Shown: positions 14,861-24,769, numbered from the stretch's first letter. The stretch: 44,068 nt of DNA from Symploca sp. SIO1C2 (GCA_010672925.1 JAAHFP010000047.1:1-44068); one strand, 5' to 3'. Notes: a model not told the origin generated them from the letters alone. Program-made: numbers and translations.

Positions 14861-17800
14861 CTATTTTTTCCTCCCTGATTTAGCTTTGCGGCTCAGTGCC
14901 GCTTTTTGTTTACGAATGCGATTTTTAATAGAAGAATCTATGCCCACTTTTTCTTTTTGGCATTGGACAATATAGTTAGCTAGATGATAGATGGTTGGAT
15001 ATTGGAACAGGTCTGTCACGGTGAGCTGGTGCTCAAATTTCGATCTTAATTTCCTTTCCACTTGAACAATCAAAAGGGAATTACCACCCAAATTAAAGAA
15101 ATTATGGTGGATGCCTACCTGTTGTAATTTCAGAACCTCTTGCCAAACCGCAGCGATAATTTGCTCTTCTTCTGTGCGAGGAGCAACAAAGTTTTCAACC
15201 GGGGTGCGAAGAGTTGGATCAAGGGGTGGGAGTGCTTTATGGTCAACTTTCCCGTTAGGTGAAAGAGGAATGTGAGCGATCGCGACAAACACTGAGGGTA
15301 CCATGTAATCTGGAAGCAAGTGCTGTAGATGAGTACGCAGCTCAGTTTCTACTGTTGGTGCTGTTCGAGGAACCACATAAGCGACAAGTAATCGTTCGCT
15401 AGTATCTCCCTCTGTTGCTAAGACAACACTTTCTTTAACTCCTGGATGGGTGTTTAAGGCAACTTCAATCTCACCAGGTTCGATACGATAGCCACGAATT
15501 TTGACCTGACGATCTACACGACCGACAAATTCGACATTGCCATTGGCTTGATAACGAGCGCGATCGCCTGTACGATAAATTCGTCCTCCAGGCTCAGTAC
15601 TAAAGGGATTAGGAATAAATTTTTCTGCTGATTGTGCTGGGCGATTCTTATAACCCCTTGCCAGAGCGACACCTTCAATATAGAGCTCACCGAGAACCCC
15701 TGGCGGAACGAGTTGCAAGTGAGAATCCAGGATATAAACTTGATTGTTAGGAATTGGACGGCCAATGGGGGGTAATTTTGGCCAGTTACTAGCTGTGCCT
15801 TCCAACTTTATTTCTGTGACCACATGGGCTTCAGCTGGACCATACTGATTAACTAACTGGCACTGTCCTACATTATCAAAAAAATTAACGATAGGTGGAG
15901 TAATTTTCAACTGTTCTCCTGCCGTAATAATCTCACGCAAAGTAACAGGAAAACGCTGGCTTTCTCCAGCCTCGATTGCCAATTGCTCTAAAAAGGCAAA
16001 AGGCACAAATAGTCTTTCTATCTTTTGAGAAAGCAGAAACTCTAGCAAAGCTGAGGGGTCTCGCCGCTGTTGATCATCAATCAGATACAGGGTTCCTCCT
16101 GTACATAGGGTAAAGAAAATTTCCTGGGTTGCTACATCGAAGCCTGGGGAAGCAAATTGTAGGGTTTTGGCTGCACCAAATAAACTGTCGGTTTGGGTGG
16201 AGATCAGATTAACAAGGGTGCAGTGGTTCATGGCAATCCCTTTAGGCTGACCTGTAGAACCTGAAGTGTAAATGATGTAGAGAAGATTGTCTCCTCTTAC
16301 CCCTACAGCTGGATTGTCTCGGGACTGACAGTTAATTAGACTCTGCTCTTGATCCAGGCAGCAGACTGGCAGACCGGAAATAGGTAGACTATTAAGCAAC
16401 TCCGTTTTGGTCAACAGCAGATGTAACTCGCTATCAACTAGCATATGACTTACACGTTCTGGTGGGTAAGTTGTATCTATCGGCACATAAGCCCCTCCTG
16501 CTTTGAGGACTGCCAGCATAGAAATCACCATTTCTACCGACCGGTCCAGAAAAATGCCAATTGCTGTCTCCGGTTTAACACCCTTTTGCAAGAGATAATA
16601 AGCCAGTTGATTCGCTTTTGCGTTAAGTTCTCCGTAAGTCCACTGTTTGTTCTCAGATACCAAGGCTGTAGTATCAGGGGTACGATTAACCATAGCCTGA
16701 AACATCTCATGGACAGAGCCGATTTTTTGGTCTAGGGAGTAGTTTTTATTTCTTCCCAAAAGCCAAGTTTGCTCTTCTTGAGGCAGGATATTAAGCTTCC
16801 AAATGAGGGAATCTGGTGCAACGACAATGCTCTCCAACAAAGTTTGGAAATGCTTGAACATCCGTAATATCGTTTCTCTGTCAAACAAATCGGCGTTGTA
16901 GAAAAAGCTTCCTGAGAGTCCACCAACTTTCTCTTCAGAAGAAATACCAATTTTGTCATCTTCCCATAAATGGAGTTCGAGATCGAATCGGGTGTATTCA
17001 AATTCATACCTCAAGGGTGATACCGTGAGGTTATTGAACTTGACAGCTTCAATGGCAACATTCTGGAGAGCAAACAGAACTTGAACTAGTGGATTGCGAC
17101 TGAGGTCTCGATCTGGTTGTAACTCATCTACTAGCTTTTCAAAGGGTAGAGTTTGATGAGTATAAGCATCCTTAGTGAAAAGGCGAACCTGTTGCAGCAG
17201 TTCTCGAAAAGTAGGGGAACCAGAAAAATCAATAGGTATGGCCAAGGTATTGACAAAAAAACCAAGTAACCCTTCTAGCTCCTGGCGATCGCGATTGGCA
17301 ATGGGAGAGCCGATTGCCAACTTGGAGGCATTAGAGTAACGATGGAGTAGTGTAGCGAAGGCAGCGAGGAGCAGCATATATAAAGTCACCCCTTCTTCTC
17401 TGCTCAGAACCTTCAGCTGATTCAACAAAGTAGGAGGGATAGATACTGATAATACCCCCCCTTGATAACTTTGAATCGGCGGTCTAACTCGATCCGTCGG
17501 CAATTCTAAGGGCGTTAAATCAGCTAAATGCTGCTTCCAATAAGATAATTGGGACTCTAAGACTTCTCCTTGTAGCCATTCTCGCTGCCAAACCGCAAAA
17601 TCGGCATATTGAATGGGGAGTTCAGCTAAAGGGGAAGGTTCATTAAGACAATAAGCATCATAGAGAGTACCCAGTTCCCGATTAAATACACCAAGAGACC
17701 ATCCGTCAAAAATGATGTGATGGATATTGACAAATAAGATATGTTCTTGCTCACCGAGGCAAAACAGCAAAACCCTGAGCAATGGTCCATTACTGAGATC

Positions 17801-18217
17801 AAAAGGTTTTTGTGCTTCCAGGAAAACCTGTTTTTGGACAGTAACTTCTTGTTCGTCTGGTTTCAGATGTTCTAAATTAACTACAGGAATAGTCACTGAC
17901 CCATCTGGAGCTATTACCTGCACAGGCTGTCCATCTTGTGTACTAAAGGTAGTCCTCAAAGTTTCATGGCGTTTAACTAAAGCTTTAAGGCTCTGCTCCA
18001 AGGCGTCTATCTTGAGGATACCGGTTAGTTTGATGAGGGATGGGATGTTGTAGGCTGGACTTTCCGGGACTAAGCGGTCAAGAAACCATAGCCGCTCTTG
18101 AGCGAAGGAAAGGGGCAGAATTTTCAGGCTTGTTTTCTTTTTTTTAATCAGTTCTGCCAGCAATTTTCGCTTTTCAGCTTCCGATAAATTTTGCAGTTGT
18201 TGTCGAGATATTTTCAT
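14861..18217 (-). CDS. NRPS module C-A-PCP, predicted proline
   Basis: In this 1118-residue protein the condensation domain has HHIIFDG at 166-172. The adenylation domain follows from about 505. Its substrate-pocket residues, read by alignment to the GrsA Phe domain, are D-V-Q-F-I-A-Q-V-V-K. That is the proline signature (DVQLIAHVVK/DVQFIAHVVK) with Gln at the usual His position. The PCP carries LGGNSLL (Ser1047). There is no methyltransferase or epimerase domain, as expected for unmodified L-Pro. The gene sits between two PKS genes, 42 bp after the first and 2 bp before the second, so it accepts a polyketide-extended chain and hands prolyl to the next ketosynthase. The N-terminal LSEAEKRKLLAELIKKKK and the basic tail (KQKAALSRKAKSGRKK) look like docking elements. 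Confidence 0.93.
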   Translation of the reverse strand: MKISRQQLQNLSEAEKRKLLAELIKKKKTSLKILPLSFAQERLWFLDRLVPESPAYNIPSLIKLTGILKIDALEQSLKALVKRHETLRTTFSTQDGQPVQVIAPDGSVTIPVVNLEHLKPDEQEVTVQKQVFLEAQKPFDLSNGPLLRVLLFCLGEQEHILFVNIHHIIFDGWSLGVFNRELGTLYDAYCLNEPSPLAELPIQYADFAVWQREWLQGEVLESQLSYWKQHLADLTPLELPTDRVRPPIQSYQGGVLSVSIPPTLLNQLKVLSREEGVTLYMLLLAAFATLLHRYSNASKLAIGSPIANRDRQELEGLLGFFVNTLAIPIDFSGSPTFRELLQQVRLFTKDAYTHQTLPFEKLVDELQPDRDLSRNPLVQVLFALQNVAIEAVKFNNLTVSPLRYEFEYTRFDLELHLWEDDKIGISSEEKVGGLSGSFFYNADLFDRETILRMFKHFQTLLESIVVAPDSLIWKLNILPQEEQTWLLGRNKNYSLDQKIGSVHEMFQAMVNRTPDTTALVSENKQWTYGELNAKANQLAYYLLQKGVKPETAIGIFLDRSVEMVISMLAVLKAGGAYVPIDTTYPPERVSHMLVDSELHLLLTKTELLNSLPISGLPVCCLDQEQSLINCQSRDNPAVGVRGDNLLYIIYTSGSTGQPKGIAMNHCTLVNLISTQTDSLFGAAKTLQFASPGFDVATQEIFFTLCTGGTLYLIDDQQRRDPSALLEFLLSQKIERLFVPFAFLEQLAIEAGESQRFPVTLREIITAGEQLKITPPIVNFFDNVGQCQLVNQYGPAEAHVVTEIKLEGTASNWPKLPPIGRPIPNNQVYILDSHLQLVPPGVLGELYIEGVALARGYKNRPAQSAEKFIPNPFSTEPGGRIYRTGDRARYQANGNVEFVGRVDRQVKIRGYRIEPGEIEVALNTHPGVKESVVLATEGDTSERLLVAYVVPRTAPTVETELRTHLQHLLPDYMVPSVFVAIAHIPLSPNGKVDHKALPPLDPTLRTPVENFVAPRTEEEQIIAAVWQEVLKLQQVGIHHNFFNLGGNSLLIVQVERKLRSKFEHQLTVTDLFQYPTIYHLANYIVQCQKEKVGIDSSIKNRIRKQKAALSRKAKSGRKK

Positions 18218-18259
18218 ATATTTGTTGGTTAAAGTAACAGCGTTTTACATGAAAAATTC

Positions 18260-21200
18260 TTACAACTGTTCCGACAAAATTTCATCTAGAAGGGCATTAA
18301 CTTTTTCATCAGATAAAAGTTGAACTTTAGCAGATATTTCAGTTTGATTTTGTTCTTGAACTTTGGGTATATTCTGGGTTAGCTCTTCCTGAGGTTGACA
18401 GTTGGCCATCGTACTTACAACTCCTGCAATCGTAGGGTTCTCCATGAATAAATCTGGGGTGATAGCAACTTTCAAAGTTTCACGGATGCGTGAAACAACT
18501 TGAACAACCTGTAAGGAGTCCCCATTAAGTTCAAAAAAGTCATCATAAATACCTACCGCTTCTCGACCAAGTATATCTTGCCAGATTTGGGCTACTATTT
18601 GCTCTTGGTCATTAGTGGGGGATACATAGGTAGTTTTTAATTGAGAACGAGTATCCTGTGGGGACAAAATCTCTTGTTTTTCCTTCTGTATCACTGGCAC
18701 AGATTTTAGACCTATCCATTGCTCGATTCTGGCTGGTAAATCACCAGTAGAAACCGCAATTTGAGCCGACTCAGGTAGGGAAATTAGGCGACGAAAAGCC
18801 TCGATACCTTCATCAGTAGTTAGGGCATATTTGGTCGTAGTCCATTTGTCGCTTTCGTCTTGATTCAGTACCACATCCCAGCCATCCCAGTTAACAGTAA
18901 TCCAAGGTGTAGGATTTTGATTGTGCTTTTGTTGCTGGGCTAAAGCATCTAAGAACATATTAGCAGCAGAGTAGGCTACAAATCCCAGTCCTCCCAAGAT
19001 ACTAGCTAAAGAAGACATCAGTAAATAAAAATCCACTGGGTCGTCTTTTAGTAGTTTCTGCAAAACTAGAGTACCATAAATTTTTGGTATAAATTGCGCT
19101 TGACATTGCTGTTGATTTGCTTCCAAAATGGGACTAAAAGCATCATCCTTAACGTAGGCTGCACTATGGATTACTCCGTTAATTGTTCCATACAGTTCTC
19201 GAGTACGCTTGATAATGCTTTCCATCTGTTCAGAACAGGAAATATCCCCTGAAAAAATCTGAACCTCTGCTCCCATTTCTTCCATTGAGCGGAACCAGGA
19301 AATTTTTGTAGAAATATCATTTTCGTCTTGGTGCTGGAGTAACCACTCATCCCATTGGTGTCGCTCCGGAAATTCTCTACGACTGATGAGTACCAGTTTC
19401 GCTTGGTAATTTTGGGCTAAGTATTCAGCTAGAATCATCCCTAGTCTACCTAATCCACCGGTAATCAGATAGACACCGCCCTGTCTTAGACAAATCCCAG
19501 CTTCATGGAGTTCTAATTTAACCGGCTCAAATTTCTGAACTAAGCGGTAGGAACCGCGATAAGCAATTATGGTTTCAGTATTCTGAGTCTTCAGTTCAAG
19601 AAGCAACCGTTTGGCTAGTTGGGAATAGGAGGCCGAGGTTTTTTCTGGAACCAAGGGGATATCTACAGTAGTGCATCGAATATTGGGGTGTTCCTGGGGA
19701 ATTACTAGACAAGGGCCAAGTAGGGTGGTTTTTTCTGGGTGTAGAATGTCCGTACTTTCTACAGCTTGAGTCTGATTGGTAATTACTAAGAGTTTAATCG
19801 GGCTAGTAATCTTGTACTGTAAGATTGCTTGGGTTAGATAAACTAGGCTATAAAACCCTAACTCTTGAGGGTTGACCACATTTTCATTTTCCCCAGCACT
19901 CTCTCTTGAGTTGCTCACATTTAAAGTCCAGCAATGAATAATTGTCTCTGGATACCCGATTGCTTCGATCGCTTTCCCTATGAGAGCAGTGTAATCTTGG
20001 TTTTGAGAGGGGTTAATCTTACAATCATATTGGGTAATTGGAGTAAATTCCTGACCCACTCTGACGGTAAAAATGTTGCATCCTTCCTTGGTCAACTGAT
20101 CCGCTAGTTCTTGCCCTACTCCAGAATCATCAATAAACAGTAAACAGGTTTTAGGTGATTGAGAATTAGCTGAAGGGGTGGGGGTTAGGCTTCTTTTCCA
20201 AGAAGGTAGGTAAAAGTAATCAGCTAAATTTGCAGTTTTGTTGGTTGAAGGTTTCTGGATGGGGGACTTGTTCGCAAATGCTTCAAGTGTGTCCAGCCAG
20301 TATCGTTTCCTCTCAAAGGGGTAGGTAGGTAAAGGGATACGCTTTCTTTTTTCAAGAGCACAAAAGTTAGCCCAGTCTAGCTGTACTCCTGAAAACCAAA
20401 GCTGTCCGAGTAAGGTCTGAAGCCAAGCTGAATTTTGATTTTTTGCTTTAGGATGGGGCAAAGTGGAAAGAATGTTCTTGGAGGTAGAACTTTGGGGATG
20501 TTTCCTCGCAAAGGTACTGAGACTGTGTCCTGGGCCTACTTCAACGAGTAAAGCTTCAGGCTTCGCCAATATCTGTCCAATTCCATCGGCAAAGCGCACA
20601 GTCTGACGTATTTGCTTGGTCCAGTATTGGGGAGAGGTGGCTTCTTCTTGAGTAATCCAGTTGCCAGTAACATTGGAAATAAAGGGGATTGTGGGAGGTT
20701 TGAGAGCTATCTGGTTAACTGCATCACTAAAAAGACCTAAGCAGGTTTCCATAAGGGGAGAATGGAAGGCTCGATTGACTTTTAGTCTTTGAGTTTGTAT
20801 TCCTTTTTGGTTTAACTCGTTTTCCAGTTGCATGACAGCTGGTACTGAGCCGGATACAACGCAGTTGGAGGGTGTGTTGATAGCAGCTAAAGAAAGAGCA
20901 TTATTGGAGAAAGAGATTTGTGCAGGAGGCAGAGGAATAGAGAGCATTGCGCCTTCTTCTGTGTCCTGCATAAGGCTACCGCGAGTGTAAACTAGGTTGA
21001 GTGCTTCTTCCAGAGAATAAACTCCCGCTAGACAAGCAGCTACATATTCACCAATACTGTGACCAATCATGGCATCGGGTTTTACCCCCCATGACATCAA
21101 GAGTTTAGCTAGGGCATATTCAACTACAAAGAGTGCAAGTTGGCTGATGTGGGTTTCGTAGAGGGGGGAGTTAGTCGATTGGGTGGGAGTTTCCGGATAA

Positions 21201-22939
21201 ATAATCGGCAGTAGGTCAATCTCTAAACGACTTTGAAGCCATTCATTACACTGGTCAACTTGTTCTCTATAGAATGGCTCTGTTGTATAGAGCTCTTTCC
21301 CCATGTTGACATATTGAGAACCCTGACCAGGGAAAAGGAAGATAACAGATTGGGGCTTGGCAGTGCATTTTTGAGTATAAACTCTTTCAGGATCTAGTTC
21401 TTGGAGTGCTTGTCTAGCATCAGATGAGTCCCTAGCTACGACGAAGCGGCGGTACTCGAAATTCCTGCGCCCATTTTGCAGGGTAAAAGCAACATCAGCA
21501 AGATTTTCTTCGGGGTACTGGTTGAGGTGGGTGCTGAGGTTGACGGTTGCTGCTTCTAGGGCAGTTTCTGTTCTGGCAGAAAGAATGAGTAACTGGTAGG
21601 GTCTAGAGGGTTGAACTGTTGGGGGTGGGGGAGCTTCTTCTATGATGATATGGGCATTAGTTCCACCTATGCCAAAGGAACTTACTCCAGCTAAGCGAGG
21701 AGAATGGTTCCATTCAGCTAGTTTTGTATTTACATAAAAAGGGCTATTAACAAAATCGATTTGAGGATTGGGAGACTCGAAGTGCAGGCTTGGTGGTATT
21801 TTTTGATGCTTCAGGCAAAGGACGGTTTTGATCACACCTGCCACTCCCGCTGCTGCTTTCAGATGTCCCTGGTTACTTTTTAAGGAACCGATAGCGCAAT
21901 ACCCAGTTTTGGTGGTGGTTGCCTGAAAAGCTTGGGTAAGGGCAGCAATTTCTACGGGATCCCCTAGAGGGGTTCCGGTGCCGTGGGTTTCGATGTAGCT
22001 AATTTGTTCGGGATCAACTTCAGCGATTGCTTGAGCTAGGGAAATGGCTTCTGCCTGTCCTTCTACACTGGGGGCAGTATAACCGACTTTCTGCTTACCA
22101 TCGTTGTTAATGGCGGAACCTTTAATGACGGCGTGAATGGTATCTCCTTGGGTAAGTGCCTCACTTAATCGCTTAAGGACAACAATACCAATACCATTAG
22201 ATGGGATTGTTCCTTTGGCTTTGTGGTCAAATACTCTACAATGTCCATCGGGAGAGACTACTGAACCTTCCTGATATAAATAGCCTTCTTGATTAGGAGC
22301 ACTAATGGAGACTCCTCCGGCTAAAGCTAAATCACATTCATAATTCAGCAGTGACTGATAGGCTAGATGAATGGCAACCAGGGAGGTAGAACAAGCTGTC
22401 TGTACCGTGACACTTGGACCGCGCAGATTACATTTGTAGGAGACATGGGTACTGAGGCAATCGAGGGAGTTCCCAAAAAAGATGTGGTCTTCTTTTGCTG
22501 CTTGTACCACATCATCGCGGTGTTGGAGGAGATGATTGAGGTAACTTAGTTCCGATGCACCTGCATAAACTCCAATTAAGCCTTCATAACGAAAGGGATC
22601 GTAGCCTGCTGTTTCTATCGCTTGCCACGCACATTCAAGGAAGATACGTTGCTGGGGATCCATCGCTGCTGCTTCCCTGGGAGTAAAGCCAAAGAAATCA
22701 GCATCAAACATTTCAATATCGGTGATTGCCCCTTTTGCTTTTACATAGTTTGGATGCTGGAACAAATGAGGGTCAATTCCCGCGTTAGCCATTTCATCTC
22801 TAGTGAAAAAAGAGATTGATTCTACGCCATTTTCCAGATTGTGCCAAAAACTCTCCAAGTCTGAAGCTCCTGGAAAGCGTCCCACCATGCCAATGATGGC
22901 AATTTCACGACCCGTTAGAGATGTTTGTCCCTCAATCAT
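18260..22939 (-). CDS. Type I PKS module KS-AT-KR-ACP, malonyl-type AT (first extension)
   Basis: This 1559-residue PKS has a ketosynthase with Cys183 (TACSTS), His319 and His359. The acyltransferase has GHSIGE (Ser628) and RAFHSP at 723-728, the HAFH-type signature of malonyl-CoA-specific domains. The ketoreductase has TGGLGRLG and YSAANMF and carries KDD in the LDD-loop position. The carrier site reads ELNGDSLQ (Ser1475), with Asn replacing the first Gly of the usual LGGDS. No other reducing or methylating domain is present. It receives the N-methyl-isoleucyl chain and should add one unbranched acetate unit and reduce the ketone, the skeleton of dolaisoleuine before O-methylation. The C-terminal LLSDEKVNALLDEILSEQL is an acidic docking helix for the Pro module. 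A 104-bp gap separates it from the upstream methyltransferase gene. Confidence 0.93.
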   Translation of the reverse strand: MIEGQTSLTGREIAIIGMVGRFPGASDLESFWHNLENGVESISFFTRDEMANAGIDPHLFQHPNYVKAKGAITDIEMFDADFFGFTPREAAAMDPQQRIFLECAWQAIETAGYDPFRYEGLIGVYAGASELSYLNHLLQHRDDVVQAAKEDHIFFGNSLDCLSTHVSYKCNLRGPSVTVQTACSTSLVAIHLAYQSLLNYECDLALAGGVSISAPNQEGYLYQEGSVVSPDGHCRVFDHKAKGTIPSNGIGIVVLKRLSEALTQGDTIHAVIKGSAINNDGKQKVGYTAPSVEGQAEAISLAQAIAEVDPEQISYIETHGTGTPLGDPVEIAALTQAFQATTTKTGYCAIGSLKSNQGHLKAAAGVAGVIKTVLCLKHQKIPPSLHFESPNPQIDFVNSPFYVNTKLAEWNHSPRLAGVSSFGIGGTNAHIIIEEAPPPPTVQPSRPYQLLILSARTETALEAATVNLSTHLNQYPEENLADVAFTLQNGRRNFEYRRFVVARDSSDARQALQELDPERVYTQKCTAKPQSVIFLFPGQGSQYVNMGKELYTTEPFYREQVDQCNEWLQSRLEIDLLPIIYPETPTQSTNSPLYETHISQLALFVVEYALAKLLMSWGVKPDAMIGHSIGEYVAACLAGVYSLEEALNLVYTRGSLMQDTEEGAMLSIPLPPAQISFSNNALSLAAINTPSNCVVSGSVPAVMQLENELNQKGIQTQRLKVNRAFHSPLMETCLGLFSDAVNQIALKPPTIPFISNVTGNWITQEEATSPQYWTKQIRQTVRFADGIGQILAKPEALLVEVGPGHSLSTFARKHPQSSTSKNILSTLPHPKAKNQNSAWLQTLLGQLWFSGVQLDWANFCALEKRKRIPLPTYPFERKRYWLDTLEAFANKSPIQKPSTNKTANLADYFYLPSWKRSLTPTPSANSQSPKTCLLFIDDSGVGQELADQLTKEGCNIFTVRVGQEFTPITQYDCKINPSQNQDYTALIGKAIEAIGYPETIIHCWTLNVSNSRESAGENENVVNPQELGFYSLVYLTQAILQYKITSPIKLLVITNQTQAVESTDILHPEKTTLLGPCLVIPQEHPNIRCTTVDIPLVPEKTSASYSQLAKRLLLELKTQNTETIIAYRGSYRLVQKFEPVKLELHEAGICLRQGGVYLITGGLGRLGMILAEYLAQNYQAKLVLISRREFPERHQWDEWLLQHQDENDISTKISWFRSMEEMGAEVQIFSGDISCSEQMESIIKRTRELYGTINGVIHSAAYVKDDAFSPILEANQQQCQAQFIPKIYGTLVLQKLLKDDPVDFYLLMSSLASILGGLGFVAYSAANMFLDALAQQQKHNQNPTPWITVNWDGWDVVLNQDESDKWTTTKYALTTDEGIEAFRRLISLPESAQIAVSTGDLPARIEQWIGLKSVPVIQKEKQEILSPQDTRSQLKTTYVSPTNDQEQIVAQIWQDILGREAVGIYDDFFELNGDSLQVVQVVSRIRETLKVAITPDLFMENPTIAGVVSTMANCQPQEELTQNIPKVQEQNQTEISAKVQLLSDEKVNALLDEILSEQL

Positions 22940-23043
22940 GCTTCCCTCTTTTCACTCAATGTTGGCGATCGCAATTTAACATAATGGCTCCATATAACTG
23001 AATATAAAGCTTCGTTACAAATAACCTTTGATGTTGACTTACT

Positions 23044-23913
23044 CTATTTTTTAAATCGGTAAATTCGGTATCCGTATTCCTGAAGTTTGAGACGCTCGTA
23101 TAAATCAGACCCTGGAAGTGCCATTACATGTTTGTGAGCTTGGATATCTTCTTCTTGCTCTTGATTCTCAGCAGTTTCTTCCTCTGAAATTGCTAAAGCA
23201 CCCATCTGATTTTCCGCATCTAGTTCTCGAGACAATATAACGTTACTAGTAATATCTCTATCTAACTCTAGGGATAACCCCACTTCTTGCAAGTAGGTTA
23301 TAAAATTCGGTAGTTCTTGATTGGGAAAGATATCTGTATAAAGGAAGTATCCTCCTGGTTTTAACACACGATAAACTTCTCGATAAAATTTAAACAGATT
23401 AGGATAGACATGGGATGATTCTACATTAGTTAAGATGTCAAACTCATTATCCGCAAAGGGCAGATTTTCCGCATCTCCTTTATGGAATTTAATTGGCTCT
23501 CCCTCAAAGTTTTGACGACAAAATTTAATATTCGCATCAGTGATATCAATCCCTGTCAAGGTTTTTGCTTGATAAAACTGGCTGAGAGTGTAAAGAGTGC
23601 CACCTCGACCACACCCAACATCTAGAACCTTAGCGCCTTGTAAATCACAGTCTCCCACTAACTCCAAAATTAATCGAGTTGAACGCTTGTTGAGAAAATA
23701 CTCTGGTAACTCTACTTTAGCATAGTCTGGGCTCCCATCTGGTTCATATCCCCAATTCATAAATATGGCATATTCACCATAAATTGATGTATTAAGTTTT
23801 TGATTGAGAAATTCATAAAATCTTTGAACTCTAGTCTTAAATTTTTCCGAGTCTTTTTTGTCAGGAAATTTCAAATCTTGTTCTTTGATTTCCGTTTGTG
23901 AGTTATTATTCAT
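23044..23913 (-). CDS. Class I SAM methyltransferase, O-methylation candidate (twin 2)
   Basis: This 289-residue protein is a Rossmann-fold methyltransferase of the Methyltransf_11/25 type. Motif I is VLDVGCGRGG (96-105), with GIDIT after it and DILTNVESSHVYPN as the post-I block. The GYFLYTDIF strand is shared with its neighbour. It is clearly paralogous to the next gene, sharing LILELVGDCDL, the NWGY motif and VLKPGGYFLYTDI. The pair resembles the phthiotriol/glycolipid O-methyltransferase group. It sits between the NRPS that loads N-Me-Ile and the first PKS. With exactly two reduced PKS units in the pathway, two twin O-methyltransferases for two beta-methoxy groups is the simplest reading. 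The relative order of action is unknown. Confidence 0.85.
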   Translation of the reverse strand: MNNNSQTEIKEQDLKFPDKKDSEKFKTRVQRFYEFLNQKLNTSIYGEYAIFMNWGYEPDGSPDYAKVELPEYFLNKRSTRLILELVGDCDLQGAKVLDVGCGRGGTLYTLSQFYQAKTLTGIDITDANIKFCRQNFEGEPIKFHKGDAENLPFADNEFDILTNVESSHVYPNLFKFYREVYRVLKPGGYFLYTDIFPNQELPNFITYLQEVGLSLELDRDITSNVILSRELDAENQMGALAISEEETAENQEQEEDIQAHKHVMALPGSDLYERLKLQEYGYRIYRFKK

Positions 23914-23925
23914 TATCTTAAACCT

Positions 23926-24759
23926 CTAAATTTTCTTAAATCTAAATATCTTGTAGCTAAACCGCCCTTCTTGAATTTGTTGAAAAAACTGTGAGTCTTC
24001 CGGAGCTAGAAAAAAATCAAAAACGTCTTTTTCAGCTGCTGTTGTATTTGATGAATCATTTGGTGCGAGCATCCCAAAGCTCTTCATTTGGGTCTTCGCC
24101 ATTTCTTGCCGTGACAATAATACATTAGAAGTGATATCACGTTCTACTTCTAGAACCAATCCTTGGTCTTGCAAGTACTTAATACAGTCTTCAAATTGTT
24201 CGATTTTGAGAATATCTGTATAAAGGAAATAACCTCCAGGCTTAAGTACCCGAACAACCTGAGAATAAAATTGAAATATATGAGGATAGGCATTAGAAGA
24301 CTCAACATTAATCACCACGTCAAAGGAGCTATCTGCAAAAGGTAATGTTTCAGCATCTCCTTCTAAAAAATGACGCTGCTGATTTTCTAAATGTTGTTTA
24401 CAAAAGGCAATAGATGCGGGAGTAATATCTAAACCTGTGAAGCTTTTGGCAGCAAAGAAGCGGTCTAGGGTTTGAATATTCCCCCCACGACCACAACCTA
24501 CTTCTAAAATATCACGGTCAGTTAAATCACAGTCTCCTACTAATTCCAGAATTAATTTTAAGCAATTTTTGTTGAGGCAGCGTTTGGGTAGTTGGATTTG
24601 CGAAAACTCCGGGTTATGGTCAGCGACATATCCCCAGTTAAGAAACGTGGAATACTCACCAAAACCAGATTTGTTCAAATGCTCGTTCAAGGAGTTGTAA
24701 AACGTTCTAACTACATTTTTGACTTCCTGTTGACCGGGAGCAGGTTTTTCTTGCACCAT
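23926..24759 (-). CDS. Class I SAM methyltransferase, O-methylation candidate (twin 1)
   Basis: This 277-residue paralogue of the following gene has motif I ILEVGCGRGG (84-93), then GLDIT, VVINVESSNAYPH and GGYFLYTDI. Both lack transmembrane or carrier domains, so they act in trans, either on carrier-bound intermediates or on the released peptide. The gene begins 10 bp after the stop of the large NRPS and ends 12 bp before its twin, showing one transcription unit. By elimination it is a candidate for methylating the 3-hydroxyl of one of the two polyketide-extended residues. N-methylation has dedicated in-line domains, so N-methyltransferase activity is the less likely alternative. Confidence 0.85.
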   Translation of the reverse strand: MVQEKPAPGQQEVKNVVRTFYNSLNEHLNKSGFGEYSTFLNWGYVADHNPEFSQIQLPKRCLNKNCLKLILELVGDCDLTDRDILEVGCGRGGNIQTLDRFFAAKSFTGLDITPASIAFCKQHLENQQRHFLEGDAETLPFADSSFDVVINVESSNAYPHIFQFYSQVVRVLKPGGYFLYTDILKIEQFEDCIKYLQDQGLVLEVERDITSNVLLSRQEMAKTQMKSFGMLAPNDSSNTTAAEKDVFDFFLAPEDSQFFQQIQEGRFSYKIFRFKKI

Positions 24760-24769
24760 GATTTACCTC

